Of a stretch of 64,000 nucleotides of DNA, positions 34,878 through 46,408 are shown piece by piece. Both the position numbers and the translations under genes were made by a program. Positions within the stretch are counted from its first letter, which is position 1. Every line of letters starts with the position of its first letter. The notes beneath the pieces are model-generated. The model worked only from the letters and a program-made list of their open reading frames with translations. It ran no database searches and was not told the DNA's origin. Origin of the DNA: Hawksworthiomyces lignivorus (lineage: Eukaryota > Ascomycota > Sordariomycetes > Ophiostomatales > Ophiostomataceae); contig NTMA01000021.1 in the NCBI GenBank assembly GCA_002917075.1, positions 496,001-560,000 of the forward strand, in the 5' to 3' direction.

Positions 34878-37716
34878 TCATGAGGGTTCTGTCCAGTTCA
34901 CCTGCTCCAGCACTGGACCTGCCGATGGGTGCGTGAAACTAATACGTAACCGCAAGCGAAGAGGCTATAAAAATTAGTAACGAACTTTCATTTTTGTAAT
35001 GAGCGCGAGGAGCATTCAACTTACCCCCTTCAAGCCAACTACTCTCATTAATTGAGTTGCTTCTTGTCCTGGCCCCAACTCGGAGGAGGAAATGGCCAAC
35101 AACTGTAATTTCTGCGATTTCGGCACCGCTGCCTGCAAACCCACATTGGATATGGCCACGCCGCCCACGTTCCGGAAACGGGCAGTGGCTTGAACAGCGC
35201 CTTCGGCATTTCTTTGTGTCCCAATTGTCACCTCTAAGCCGTTACCATTATAGCACGGGAAGCCCACCGGCGTCGGTGGTGGAGCCTGCCGCACTTGTTG
35301 TGCTGGCGCAGGAGCCGCTGCAGAAGAAGAGAAGAGGTCGGTAGGCAAGCCACCCAGCCCTGCTGCTGTAGGTGGCGGCGCTGCAGCAGCCGGCGCTGTT
35401 GAGCCGAAGAGGTCCATGATAGCTGATACGTTAGACTGTTGGGGTGGAGGCGATCCAGAAGGAGCTGGAGAACCGGACGAGATGCCATCGCCGCCGCTAA
35501 GGATATCGGCAAGTAGGTCGGCATTATTGTTATGGGTTTCACTCGACGCCAACGGAGCGGCTGGTGCTGTGTCGCCCATCAGATCTAAGAGAAGGTCTTG
35601 CTCTGTTGGCTTGATAACCTTAGACTTGCGGTTTGCGGCCTTGCCCGATTTCTTGGTCGTCGTCGCTTCGCCGAGGACACGAGATGACTCCTTGATCTGC
35701 GGCGGAGGCATCTTCTCTAGAACACCGCGCCGGATTTGGTCGTATGCAAAAAGATTACCGTACTCGACTGCACGCTGCTGCACTTCCACGTCCAAATTGG
35801 TCTGGTTAGCCAGGAGGATTCGCCGCACGCGCTCAATCTGAGCTGGATCGGACAAGCGTGTCGTAAGCTTTATAAGCGCCGTCATGATATACTCTGTCGT
35901 GATCTGGGTGGCATAGCTGCTGTTCAAGATGGTCGAGAACAGATCGACAATATCTTCCTCCTTCACTACTTGCACCAGTTCTTCTTCTTCATACTGTCCT
36001 CCCCGCAGGAGAGCATCGCCATATTCGCCAATGGACCACGCTGCCGCCTGTGTCAGACTTTCCTGCGTGATATCCTTCTTTAGGTTGGCGTACAACTTCT
36101 GCACAGCATATGTCTGGAGCTCGGGTGTTGTGGCAATCAGCCGAATGAATGATGAGAGAATAGGCTCCTTAACGTAGTTGCCCGCAAGAGACAGCACGCG
36201 GAGCATAGTGTCCACGTGCCAGCGCTTGTTAGGTGCGAACTTGTCGGCAGCGATTCCGATTTGGCTGGTCATGGTTGGTTTGAACTCGTTATCCGCCACT
36301 TCCAAGAAGGCCAGAAGCTCTCGGATCAATACGCGCACATTGCTCTCGTTAATCAGAGTGAAGCTCAAATCTAGAGCACGCCGACGAATACTGATGTCTG
36401 GGTCTCGAAGACAGTCGAGGATGGTGTTCCGGTGACGTTGGACCGCATTCGGCTCGATGGCAACCACTTTGATCAGCGTATTCAGGGCAACATACCGAAT
36501 GTTATTGTCGCGGTTCGCCAGGAACTTGCCGAGAATATTCACACCGAGAACACGTAGGCCAGAGTCGGCTTCGATGTCTAGGATTGTCCGCACAGCTTCA
36601 TAGAGAATGGAATTGCCAACATTCTTGGAGGAGTCGGTATTGGTGGCCACCTGTGCGAGGATGTCGTTGATCTGTTCGCTCGTCTGGGCGTCACCGCGCG
36701 CCAGGACCCGGAGCAAGTGGAGAACTTTAACTTGAAGGAACGGGTCTGTAATACCGGTGACATCGTGCTCAGGTGCATATCCAGACGAAGCGAGGCCCTT
36801 TAGCGTGCGCACCAGGGCAGGTACAAATTGACGAAACTTCTCTACAATGTCCTCCTCTCCTCCCTCTTCCTCATCCGCCTCGCAGAGGCTCGTCACTAGC
36901 GTCAGGCCACACAGAAGCACGCCATGGTTCCGATCTGATAACAGGTGTGTGGCTTTCTCGATAAAGTGTTCTTGGAGGTCTGGGACTTTGCGACATATCC
37001 GCATCGCGCAGAGGGCGGCCTTTCGTCTTATGTAAGGATTCGACGTCGACACAAGATTCTCAATCTCAGCAAAGAGGTCTCGCGACATCTCCACCGATGC
37101 AATGTTACCGAGAGTGCACAACGCTAGTCCAACGACATATTGGTTTGAGTGTGAAAGGTCACTTAGATGAGGTTAGTACAAGTCTCGAGGTATTAAGTAC
37201 CACTATTCAACACTAGGCGAACGTACTTCTTTAGCGAGTTTGTAACCAATGTAAGCACCTCCTGGTTCTCATCAAGCAGTAGACTGGTAGCCAGGTGTCC
37301 GAGTCGCTTATCAGCAAAGCGCGGTGAGGCTAGGAGCTTGAGGCACTCAATTTGGCCAAAATGTGTCCGTTCACCGAGGGTGAATAGATAGAGAAGCTTG
37401 GCCACATTATTTCTCCTAAAGATCGCACACCACCGCTGTCAGTACGGATCTAATAACGCCACAATGTGGCAACTTGTCGTCTCTCATATCTTAGATAGTC
37501 GGCATACCTAACACTGTGGTCGTGGCTCTCTTCTCGGAAGCTGGCGCGGATGGCTGCGCTCTCTTTCTGGATAACAGCTCTCTCGTCGGCGATGGTCTTG
37601 GCAGCCCGGACGTTTCGAATAAATTGCTTGACTGAAAAGAATTAGGCTGGTTAGAGCTTTGCACGAGTCCTTGTAGGCGGAACTATCAAAGGGAATGGCA
37701 ACTCACGAGATGCCAT
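34878..37716 (-). CDS. APL4: AP-1 clathrin adaptor gamma subunit
   Basis: Large subunit of the AP-1 adaptor, which links clathrin to cargo at the trans-Golgi network and endosomes. Exons (minus) 37707-37716, 37508-37631, 37227-37415, 35025-37161, 34878-34964; 848 residues. The first exon is 10 bases and the last 29 codons, so the ends are easily mis-annotated. The trunk starts [20 protein letters not shown] and shows adaptin landmarks: [53 protein letters not shown] and [11 protein letters not shown]. The hinge carries LLLDLMGD, a clathrin-box-like motif, then Ala/Pro-rich linker. The gamma ear runs from [18 protein letters not shown] through the last exon, ending [10 protein letters not shown] and EQVNWTEPS, as in gamma-adaptins. 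Divergent from KIN17. Confidence 0.95.
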
Positions 37717-38279
37717 AGTTGTCAAACGAAATCGAGGCCCCCTTTTTGGGCGCCTTCAACACCAAGGGGAATCGACGGAATAATCAATGTTTATAGCTGG
37801 CAGAGAAAAGCATCCAACAGCTTTGTATTCAGACAACACCAAAGCCCTCGTGTGCCTTTTGGCTCTGGAGAACAGAGAACCGAGACGATCGCCAAGGTGC
37901 ACAATGCGGGTGCCTGGGTCGACTTCAGTCGGTGATGAAATTAAGGGTTTCTGGCTGAGAGCACTTGTTCTGCAACGTCGGCGGGATTGCGAGTGGCTCA
38001 ACCGCCAGGAGGTACAGGCGGGGCTTTGGTTAATCCAGGCCGCTGTGTTTTGACCAACGAAGCTCCCAGGGTGGTCTGGTGGGGTGGCTCTCTCTCTTAC
38101 TAAACGCAGCTACATAAGATACTCCAAAAAGTGTGTCGCATAAGTCATGTGACGCATTTCTAGCCTATTCCAGTGTTCATCATGGCCATCGGATATCAAG
38201 AGCGTCGCCAGAATTCAACTACATACGCTTCTCTTTTTTGTTCACTCTACTCACGACACACCACACAGGGTTTTCCAAG
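37717..38279. promoter_or_regulatory. Divergent promoter region APL4 / KIN17
   Basis: 563 bases between divergent start codons. No named binding site or RNA gene recognised. Confidence 0.45.
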
Positions 38280-39475
38280 ATGCCGAAAGCAGAAGCTGGT
38301 TCAGTGAAGCATCTCAACAAGCAGATGAAGGCCAGGGGCCTGACTCGTAAGTTTACAGAGACATATATTTGATACCACTTTGGCTGTAGAGTTTGCCACT
38401 GACATTTTGTTCTTTTTTCCGGCTCATAGGCTTGCGATGGTACTGCCAGGTCTGCGGAAAGGCAAATCGAGATGCCAACGCCTTCAAGCAGCACACACTA
38501 AGCGAGAGCCATGTGCGAAATATGCTCGCGATCGGGTCCGATTCGCGGAAAGCAGTCGACGAATTCTCCGATCAGTTCCTCAAAGACTTCCTGCAGCTCC
38601 TCCGCACCGGACACGGCGAGAAGCAAGTGCACATGAACCACTTTTACCAAGAGTATATTGCACGCCGCGACCATATCCACATGAATGCCACACGCTGGTC
38701 AACATTGACGGAGCTGGCCAAATACTTGGGCCGCGAGGGCATCTGCCGGGTAGAAGAGAACGAAAAAGGCCTCTTCATTTCGTGGATTGATACGTCGCCA
38801 GACGCACTTCGGAGGCAGGAAGCCCTGCGGCGGAAGGAAGCACAGGACCGCGGCGATGAGGAGTGGGAGCGGCGCATGCTGCAGGCCCAGATTGAACGGG
38901 CGGAGCGCACAGCACAGGAGCGGAAGAAGGACGGCAGCGGAGCTAACGATGACGGCGATGAGGATGACGAAGAGGAAAGGGAGAAGAAGTATCTCCTCCA
39001 GCGAGAGGATGGCGAAAAAGTGAAGCTGTCTTTTGGCAGCGCAAAACCAGCGCCAAAATCCACCTCCCCTGACAAAGAAAGTGGCACTGAGTCTGGAGCG
39101 CGAACACCAGCAACACCTGCAGAAGCTGTTGCTGAGTCTGAGAAACAATCTTCGTTGGACTCTCCGGCGCTAGAGGGCCAGAAAGCCGAAGCTTCGGCAG
39201 CGTCTTCTACGGCAGGCGGGACACCTGTCACGGCCAGTAAGCCTGTCTCCCTCAAGCTTGGGGGATTGGGCAAGCCACAGCCTAAGAATGTGTTTGCGGC
39301 CGCAAAGAAGAATGTGTTAGCAGGAGGTTCTAGTAAAAAGATAGAAGTTCCTAAGAAGATGAGCGAGGCAGAGCGCATCATGAAAGAGGAGATGGAGAGG
39401 AAGCGTGCGCGCGAGTCCGGCAGCAAGGGCGGCTTCCGTTTCGGTGGCCCCCCGAATAAGAAGCCTAGGTTTTGA
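38280..39475 (+). CDS. Kin17-like zinc-finger protein (Rts2)
   Basis: Conserved nuclear protein of the KIN17 family, linked to DNA repair/replication and RNA processing. Exons 38280-38346 and 38430-39475; 370 residues. Intron removal joins MKARGLT to RLRWYCQVCGKANRDANAFK, giving the family's CxxC...H(x5)H zinc finger (CQVC, then HTLSESH). The following winged-helix KIN17 domain includes FLKDFLQLLRTGHGEKQVHM, NHFYQEYIARRDHIHMNATR and LTELAKYLGREGICRVEENE. The C-terminal half is charged and coiled (RRQEALRRKEAQDRGDEEWE), then Ser/Ala-rich, ending in basic KGGFRFGGPPNKKPRF. The KOW-type C-terminal domain of vertebrate KIN17 is absent, as in other fungal members. Confidence 0.9.
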
Positions 39476-39882
39476 TGCATCATAAACGAGAATGGTGTGG
39501 GTTTGTCATATTCGTCATCGTGTACGGGGTTTTATGGCGTCGGAACTTGATCAAATGGGTTTTACGGGATACATGGGAATGATACCTTTTGTCACAGTTT
39601 ATTATTATTTTGATCAACATCTTTTGAAATCTACTTCAAATAAAGCAATATTTGCTTTGGCTTTCAGCTTTTATCTTGCTCTTGTCGTAAAAACTTTTGT
39701 CGCCTCAGTTGGCCAGAGACCATTGTATTCTCCCCGTCCAATCCGCGAAAGCAACCTGATATTTTCTAGAGAACGCCGCCTAAACTCCATACTGATTTTT
39801 AAAAACAATCGTTACGCTGGATTCTGTTGTATGATGATATCATGCACAAGACGTTGCAAACCCAAAGCCTTCTATATATCGA
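39476..39882. other. Convergent intergenic region KIN17 / SPT4
   Basis: AT-rich facing 3' UTRs. A plus-strand frame starting at 39492 stays open across it and into SPT4 antisense, but it has no recognisable protein features. Confidence 0.5.
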
Positions 39883-40403
39883 TCAGTCGGCTTCAGCTGC
39901 ACTTCCATCACGTCTGTGTTTTCGTGTTAGTATCAAAAGCGAGTATACAGAAGCGTTCCAAAGCGTGCCACCAAGATAGATCAAAACATACGGAATATAT
40001 TGGATCCGGTGCTCTTCCTCGATCTGCGCCCGCACGTCGTCAGGAAGCTGGCCTGAGACCTTGATCGCATACACGCCGCGGACATAGCCATCCAGGCGCT
40101 GCCAGCGCGCCACCCACGATTTGGTTGGGTTGGCAAGGGAGATGAGACCCTCGAAGACCTGGCTGGTGCAAGCGTCGATCTGTTCGGGAGAGCCCGCGAG
40201 GTGGAGGAACTCTTCGCAGTTGGGGCAGCCTTCTTCACGGAAGCGCTAGACGAAACAAGACAAGATGTCAGCCCGATTTATTCATATACACCAGATCTTG
40301 TTCTAGCTCGAAGCAAACGCACCTGGAAGGTCATGACGATGGAGCAAACCATGCAGGCGCGCAGGTAGCGCTGCTGGCCAGGCGCCACGTAGTTCTCCGA
40401 CAT
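39883..40403 (-). CDS. SPT4: Transcription elongation factor Spt4
   Basis: Small zinc-binding partner of Spt5 in the DSIF elongation complex on RNA polymerase II. Exons (minus) 40323-40403, 39992-40245, 39883-39913; 121 residues. [20 protein letters not shown] and the exon-2 segment [17 protein letters not shown] supply the four zinc cysteines (CMVC and CPNC). [20 protein letters not shown] is the characteristic Spt4 block. The last exon adds RDGSAAEAD after IQYIP, matching the usual IPRDGS C-terminus; without splicing the frame would run on into unrelated sequence. Divergent promoter with POP8. Confidence 0.95.
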
Positions 40404-40794
40404 GGCTGTGAGAGAGTTGAAAAGTCGCTTTGTTGTCACACTCCTCTTATATGAGTAAATCGACTGCTGCGATGTCTCAGGTAGAAGAGACTACGAAACG
40501 AAGAGAACGGTCGAGGGGAGTATACGCAGTTGTCAATTTCAGCCTTTTTCCTCCTGTTCTGGGAGGAGGTTAGTGCTTCAGCGCCTTGCCGCACTGCACT
40601 AGTGTCATAGCATGAGCTCCGATTAGCACAATTCATATAAACGAAATAATAATGCAATAAGCGATGCAATTTTCTTCACATATGTTTCTAAGCGCTATTT
40701 GAAAAAGTTCACGCGTTCAGCAGCCATTATCGTACGTTTGAATTTAATATCTGCACCGAATACAACAGAGCTCTTTCTGGGAGCTGTGAACATC
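40404..40794. promoter_or_regulatory. Divergent promoter region SPT4 / POP8
   Basis: 391 bases between divergent starts. Mixed composition; AT-rich near 40620-40690. No specific site identified. Confidence 0.4.
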
Positions 40795-41277
40795 ATGGAT
40801 GGGCGTGGGCAACAAGAGGATACCGTTATGGCGGACACGCCTCTCACGCCATCTATCAGAAACGCAACTAACGGCAAAGGCAGCAAGCAGGGCAAGTCTC
40901 GCGAGCTGTACAACTGCACCATCAGCCGGCCACCCTTTGCCTATGCCCAGATTGAGGTGGTTCAGAACAGCCAACAACAATCCAACCTAGTGCCTCTCGA
41001 CGCTCTGCAGGTGCGCTCGTTTTGTGATGCGGCTTTAAAGCAGTTTCTTGGCGCAACAGGAGCGGCCATGCCGCTTGACCTCCTCAAGATCGTCGGCAGC
41101 GAAGTCTGGATGCGGCTGCCGCGCGAAGACTTAGGTCTCTTTGCGGCGGCTCTGACGGCGTGGAGATCTGTAGACCGTGATGGTACGGCTACGATATTGC
41201 GCTTGAAGGCATCTGGCAATTGGCTTGGGAGCCTCATCGGCCGGACCGAGGAGCAGTCGCTCTGGACCACAACATGA
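40795..41277 (+). CDS. POP8: RNase P/MRP subunit Pop8-like
   Basis: Predicted protein component of nuclear RNase P and RNase MRP (tRNA 5' and rRNA processing). Single exon, 160 residues from the Met at 40795; the frame is open back to a Met at 40699 (192 residues). After an unstructured start, the folded part runs SRELYNCTISRPPFAYAQIE, then VPLDALQVRSFCDAALKQFL, GAAMPLDLLKIVGSEVWMRL and LGLFAAALTAWRSV, with a final basic beta-like segment TATILRLKASGNWLGSLIG. This pattern fits the fungal Pop8-like domain. Small RNase P proteins diverge quickly, so I keep moderate confidence. Confidence 0.72.
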   Translation: MDGRGQQEDTVMADTPLTPSIRNATNGKGSKQGKSRELYNCTISRPPFAYAQIEVVQNSQQQSNLVPLDALQVRSFCDAALKQFLGATGAAMPLDLLKIVGSEVWMRLPREDLGLFAAALTAWRSVDRDGTATILRLKASGNWLGSLIGRTEEQSLWTTT

Positions 41278-41742
41278 AAAGCCCACTGCGGTGTAACAAC
41301 CCCTCCGCCACTCAAAGACAGCACGCTCATATTATTTGATTATTTTTGATTATTGTTGTCATATGTACATGCCAAGATGTTTCTGCTACTATGCATCTGT
41401 ATCGACAAAGATTCCATCTGATGAAAATAGGGTGGAAGATCGGAAGGAACAAGAGGGGTATGGCCGCTCCAATATGGAAGACAATATGATGCGACCGAAG
41501 AGAGAACTCGCCTTTTAACACCAAAACAAAATGCCACCTTTATTCAGCATCATGACCGCTCCAGAAACCAGCCTCCCAAGCCAAAAAAACGCCTTCCATC
41601 AAAGAATGCATTGAACTGCTCCTGGGTATGTGCCGTCTCTCTTCCAACTCCAGATTGTTATCCGTTGAGCCCGCTATCCATATTTCCTTGCCATATCCTA
41701 TCTTTGTCATGAACAATTTTACTAATATTCGTTTCAGTGTGC
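41278..41742. other. Convergent intergenic region POP8 / PPT1
   Basis: Facing 3' UTRs, AT-rich at 41330-41350 and 41690-41730. No gene seen. Confidence 0.5.
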
Positions 41743-43670
41743 TTATACAAGAGATGACATCATGGAGTTGTTTGCATAGGCCTGGATACGCGTTAGTTCA
41801 ACAGAACATATCAAACCGGTCAACTGGGATCATTCGAAAAGCTCACCATTGGACGAATGTTCGGGTGTGGCACTGCATCAAATTGGTGGAAATTGAGCTT
41901 GTAATCGGGGCCAATATTGATATAGGCACCGCGGTTTTCTGTCATGTCGCAGTATTTCGGCGCCGAGAACACTAGCGAGGCGATGTTAGCGGAGAATATA
42001 AAAACAAACAGCGCCAGAGACGAGTAATAAGTGCGAAATAGGCTTACCCGTGATACACTTTCCGTTATGCTCCTCTTCATACCCGTCCATGCGCACTTCG
42101 TGACTGCGGATGATGGCATCCAGCTTGTTCTTCTCACAGAACCTTGCCGTCACATCAGGACCAAATTGCATGCCAACACCGCGCTTGCTGGGGCCGCGAC
42201 CAGGCTCGGTCTGTGGATCGGTCCATAGCATCTCCATCATGAGACCCGACTGACCCGGCTGCCGCTGCTTGTGCCGGTCCAGCTTGCGAATGTCATCCAG
42301 GGTGACGTTGTCGTCTGAGAACAGACCACCATGCAGCACAAAGTACTTCTCGCCGATCAGAGTGGCTAGCGGCAGAGCGGAAAAGCTCTCTGAGAACAGT
42401 CTGAAGACGCTGTGAGAAGACTAGAGTTAGCATACTTGTCGTGTGAGCTGTTTCGTTGTGCTATGGGAGCTTACCGCTCGTTGTACTTCGCCTTGCACTC
42501 GCCCTCGAAGCCATACACGCGGTTCATGTCGTCGGTTTCGTGGTTGCCACGGTTCAGGAAGAAGCCGTTCGGTCTCAGCCACTTGTTGGCATACAGAAGC
42601 AGAGCGATCTCGGTGGACCAAGAACCGCGGTCGACGAAATCGCCGTTGAACAGATACCAGTGCTTGTCTGATGGCTTGCCATTCAATCTGAACAGTTCCA
42701 TGAGATCGAAGTATTGACCTGCGCGCCAGAGATTAATAAACTGCCTGCCTTACAGCTCACGAAATCGATATCGGATCTTATGGACTTACCATGTGTGTCA
42801 CCACACACCGTCAGCTCTGTGTCCTCCGGCACCTTCACTTCCACCATGGTTGCCTCATCGTGGACGATCTTGGTGACGGCCAATAGAATCTGGTACACAT
42901 ATTTCCGATGTATCTTCTTGCCCTCCTTGAAGCGCTCAGTCATGTCGTCGATGAATTCCTGGGTCATTTCGTCGCCAAGCCGTACGCCGTCATAATCGGG
43001 CTCTACTACCATAGAGTCGACATCGAGTCCTTCGGCAGCGGATGGCTCGTCGCCGACTTCGATTGCGGCAAAGAAGTTGAGCTGCCGAACAATCTTCTGG
43101 CAGTCGGCCAATTTGACCTTTGCATCTCGGTTTGCTGGGTCGAGCTTCACGCATATCTTGAAATCTTGGAGGGCATCCTTTGGCTTGAGAATGGCAGCGG
43201 CTGCGAGAGCTCGGCGGTAGTATGCCTAAAAGAGAGAAAAAAGAGGCAGGTCAGCGCACGATAAGTCAAGGACGTGCACCGCCTAGCTTCGCAAGCAGAT
43301 AATACGCATGGAGCGGGGCGATGCATACCTTGACAAACTTAGGATCAAGCTCAATCGCCTTTGTAGCGTCCGCGATAGCATAGCCGTAAGCTTCAGTTTT
43401 TAGGTGAGCCTAAAAGTTCCAAAAAGAGAGAAGAGGTCAGCTAGGTTTGGTTCGTTTATCTAGTACTGCCGCGTGGGCGCCTAAGAGCCGAACGCATGGT
43501 GCATGGGCCAGCCAACGTACCTGGGCTCGATTCGCAAAGTATGTTGGCTCTGAGCCATCCAGCTCAATCGCCTTGGTGTAAAAATCGACAGCTGCTGGCC
43601 AGTCATGCTTGAGAAAGGCCTTGTTGCCGTCGTTCTTGAAGGCGAGAGCCTTCTCCTTGTCTGCAGCCAT
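41743..43670 (-). CDS. PPT1: Serine/threonine protein phosphatase 5 (PP5/Ppt1)
   Basis: PPP-family phosphatase with N-terminal TPRs that binds Hsp90 and dephosphorylates its co-chaperones and clients. Exons (minus) 43521-43670, 43329-43409, 42790-43225, 42475-42718, 42048-42409, 41847-41971, 41743-41781; 478 residues, all phases consistent. TPR units: [40 protein letters not shown] and [20 protein letters not shown]. Catalytic metal-binding motifs: GDTHG (219-223), GDFVDRG (248-254) and GNHE (280-283), then LHGG, SHE and [17 protein letters not shown] in place of the GDxHG consensus fits PP5. The final exon adds [12 protein letters not shown] after NIRPM, matching the PP5 autoinhibitory helix end. 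Each TPR lies on its own exon or boundary. Confidence 0.96.
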
Positions 43671-44190
43671 ATTGAACGAAAAGAAGCGCTAATTACTTTC
43701 TGCTTTTTGGTAAGGAAAATCAGTCAAAGACGACCGCAACAGTCGTGAGAGAGAAAAGGAGCGTTTGGAAAGCTTCGAGGCTCTAAAGGGGGGTAAGAAT
43801 GGGTGCGCACCAGTTGCGAATGGAGGATGTGTGTGCCTTTTCTGCCCCAGCAAAAGTACACACGGCTCAGAGGAATAAGTGTGGAGGCGACGATTGTCAC
43901 CGAAGGCGGCCGAACTTTCTTTTTTTCTTTTTTTTTTTTTTGATACGCCGCGCCTGGTCCCCTAGAGAGCCTGTTCCTGGTAAATGCATAGCCGAACATG
44001 GGCCCCACTAGTTGCAGGAATCGGGGCTTGGCTGTTGCCTCCAGGACTTACTACTCTCGCTATTACTGCACTAAAAGAGAAAAGAGCCGCCTGACGTCTG
44101 TCCATCAACAAACTGCCATCGAAACTCTTTTCGTCCTCCGTTCCCAACGATTTGGTTCGCATGCACGCGCGCGCGAACATCGTCGCGACC
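43671..44190. promoter_or_regulatory. Divergent promoter region PPT1 / ESS2
   Basis: 520 bases between divergent starts, with a T/C-rich tract at 43917-43941. Nothing more specific. Confidence 0.45.
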
Positions 44191-45642
44191 ATGGAGAGAA
44201 AGGATCCTGCTACCAGCTTAGCCCTTATCCGCAAGCGGACGGACACAGAGCTGATGCCGCCACCGCCGCCTGTCAAGAGAATCCAGCGACCAAAGACAGT
44301 TCTGGACGAAGACACTTATGCCGATGGCCTGTCGAAGATCATCGCACGCGATTTTTTCCCTGGGCTTATCGAATCAGAGACGCAGAATGAATATCTAAAT
44401 GCGCTGGACTCCAAGGACGAGGTGTGGATTTCTAGCGCTGGCCGCCGTCTAAAGGAAGTCATGACGCCAGGGCGAAGACGGTCGCAGCTCATGACGCCCA
44501 CATTGCGCAGCAGCGACAGCAGGCCGGGCGAGACGCCGCGCAGTTTTGCCGGCGACACGCCTGCTTCCGTGATGTCCGGCAGCACCGCCCTTACCGGCGG
44601 CGAGGCGACGGAAAAGAAAGAGGACCCGATCAATACGAATGTAAGCCTTGGGTCTTTCCAGGCTAAATACACGAGCGAAGACAACGAGAGCTTCTATAAG
44701 CTGCTCGACAAGCAGAACCAGAAGCGGGCAGAGAAGCATGCGTGGCTCTGGAACGGCAACAAGCTGCCCTCCAAGATGCAGATCAAGCAGAAACAAGTGG
44801 AAGATCGACTGCGAGACTCAGGCAGTTCCCTGGTCGATGATGGGTTCAAGAAGGACCGGCTGGCCATCCAAGATCGCGACGGTCGTCCTGGCGCGCCAGA
44901 TTCATGGAAATTCACAGTAAAGAGCGCTCTCATGTTCAACCCAGATGGCGTCGAGGACGACGTCGAGACGGTTGCCCAGAGGGCCCAGGTCGAATCGCGT
45001 GCGCCTCCGAAATCGATTGTCTACGCCAATACGCGACTACCTGGAACGACGCTTCTTGCAGCAGAACAGAAGCAACAGCGCCGAGACTCTTTCGCCAGTG
45101 CTTCCGTGCCACCGTCGCCGACGCTCTCGGCCGTCAGGGATGCTATTGCAGGAAAGCCGAGACGAGTTGATGCGGATTCGGCAGCCGGGTCTACCCTGGG
45201 AGGGGAGACCCCCAAGGTGAACGGCTATGCGTTTGTAGACGACGAAGAGCCAGAACCAGAGTCTGGTGCATCAACAAGCTCTGAGCCGATCATGGAGTTT
45301 GGGAATGTCGACGCCACGCCAAATCCCTTTCAGCTCCAGGCCAAGAGCAAGCGCGAAGGCTTACATCATCGTATGGTGGAACGCATCGCCCAGTCAAAGA
45401 GAACGTCGGCGCGAGTTGGCTTGACAGGGCGCATCAACGAGACACCAGTCCCGCAGTACCCAAACAGCCCCAGAGTAAAGGGCAACCTGACACCGGCAGG
45501 ACAACGACTCTGGAGCCAGATTGGTGGCGCAAAACGGAACGACGCCATCTCGGCATTTAATGGCCATAGGAGTGGACAACAGAATGCCAACAAGGGGAGC
45601 CGAAGAGCAAGGCTCAGGGAGCAGAGAGCAGCTTATCGATAG
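44191..45642 (+). CDS. Ess2/DGCR14-family nuclear splicing protein
   Basis: Member of the ES2/DGCR14 family, nuclear proteins associated with the spliceosomal C complex (Bis1 in fission yeast). Single exon; 483 residues from the Met at 44191, chosen because its context is better (CGACCATGG) and MERKDPATSLALIRKR aligns with family starts; Mets at 44152 and 44161 are upstream in frame. Landmarks: KTVLDEDTYADGLSKIIARD followed by FFPG, TNVSLGSFQAKYTSEDNESF, KLLDKQNQKRAEKHAWLWNG, SWKFTVKSALMFNPDG, and the C-terminal TGRINETPVPQYPNSPRVKG. These blocks in this order are diagnostic. The middle and end are low-complexity and basic. Confidence 0.9.
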   Translation: MERKDPATSLALIRKRTDTELMPPPPPVKRIQRPKTVLDEDTYADGLSKIIARDFFPGLIESETQNEYLNALDSKDEVWISSAGRRLKEVMTPGRRRSQLMTPTLRSSDSRPGETPRSFAGDTPASVMSGSTALTGGEATEKKEDPINTNVSLGSFQAKYTSEDNESFYKLLDKQNQKRAEKHAWLWNGNKLPSKMQIKQKQVEDRLRDSGSSLVDDGFKKDRLAIQDRDGRPGAPDSWKFTVKSALMFNPDGVEDDVETVAQRAQVESRAPPKSIVYANTRLPGTTLLAAEQKQQRRDSFASASVPPSPTLSAVRDAIAGKPRRVDADSAAGSTLGGETPKVNGYAFVDDEEPEPESGASTSSEPIMEFGNVDATPNPFQLQAKSKREGLHHRMVERIAQSKRTSARVGLTGRINETPVPQYPNSPRVKGNLTPAGQRLWSQIGGAKRNDAISAFNGHRSGQQNANKGSRRARLREQRAAYR

Positions 45643-46408
45643 AGAGATAGAACGTCTAGCGAAGGGACACAAAAAGCTCCCATCGAGTGAGGCGTTTATT
45701 TTATGTAAAATATTTTATGAACGCAAAGATACCCATAGCTGTTTTCCGAAGAAAGCAGGTTTAATGAAAAACAAATAGAATGATGCATCCGCATCACATC
45801 AGAAAAAAATGTCAATCCATAGGCAAGGTGTAAGAAGTGCAGAAGTGAAGTGCTGTTGTCTAGAGGAAATCAGAAGCCTGTGTTTGCGAGGGAGATATGA
45901 AGAAGAGAGACATCAAAGCGATGTACTACTCAGCAAGTTGCATGCCAGTTCCCAGTAACTTTTCCATGGAACAGTGGGTTTTCCCCGATGATTCTAATAT
46001 AAGCATAGATCTGGAAAAGCTTTAGTTATTGAGCGACGTAAAAGGAAAAGCGTTTAAAAGCCAAAGTATGCCACGAGGTGCATTCTTTGGCCTAGATATC
46101 ACATCATAGCGTTCCCGTACCTGAAATTACAGGTGCTGTGGTCTGCTTAATACGTGTACATTCTACAGGTTCAGAGCTTCTTTAGCGTCAAAATATATAA
46201 GACTACCTGTCATTGCCCCACTTTTTCAACGAACCTCAGGTCATTGAAAAATTTAAGGGCATGTGAAGCATCACTTTTCTATAAAAGCTTTCAGCACTCT
46301 TTAGTTCCAAGGGACACTCGCAACCTAGCCAATGATGCCGCTCACCCGGTAACGGGTCTTCTTTATATTTGTCTTCTAGCATTTCTCCCCCTGTCATATG
46401 TTCTCGCT
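45643..46408. other. Intergenic: ESS2 3' flank and COQ8 promoter
   Basis: 766 bases. The COQ8 frame is open upstream to a Met at 46154, but that stretch lacks the Ala/Glu character of the protein and is probably leader. No other element recognised. Confidence 0.45.

Noticed and set aside
38644..39483. 279-codon minus-strand ORF in KIN17
   Set aside because: Ser-rich shadow of the charged KIN17 C-terminal region.
39492..40064. 190-codon plus-strand ORF between KIN17 and SPT4
   Set aside because: Open across AT-rich 3' DNA, but overlaps SPT4 exon 3 and part of exon 2 antisense, and resembles nothing known. Chance or UTR is more likely.
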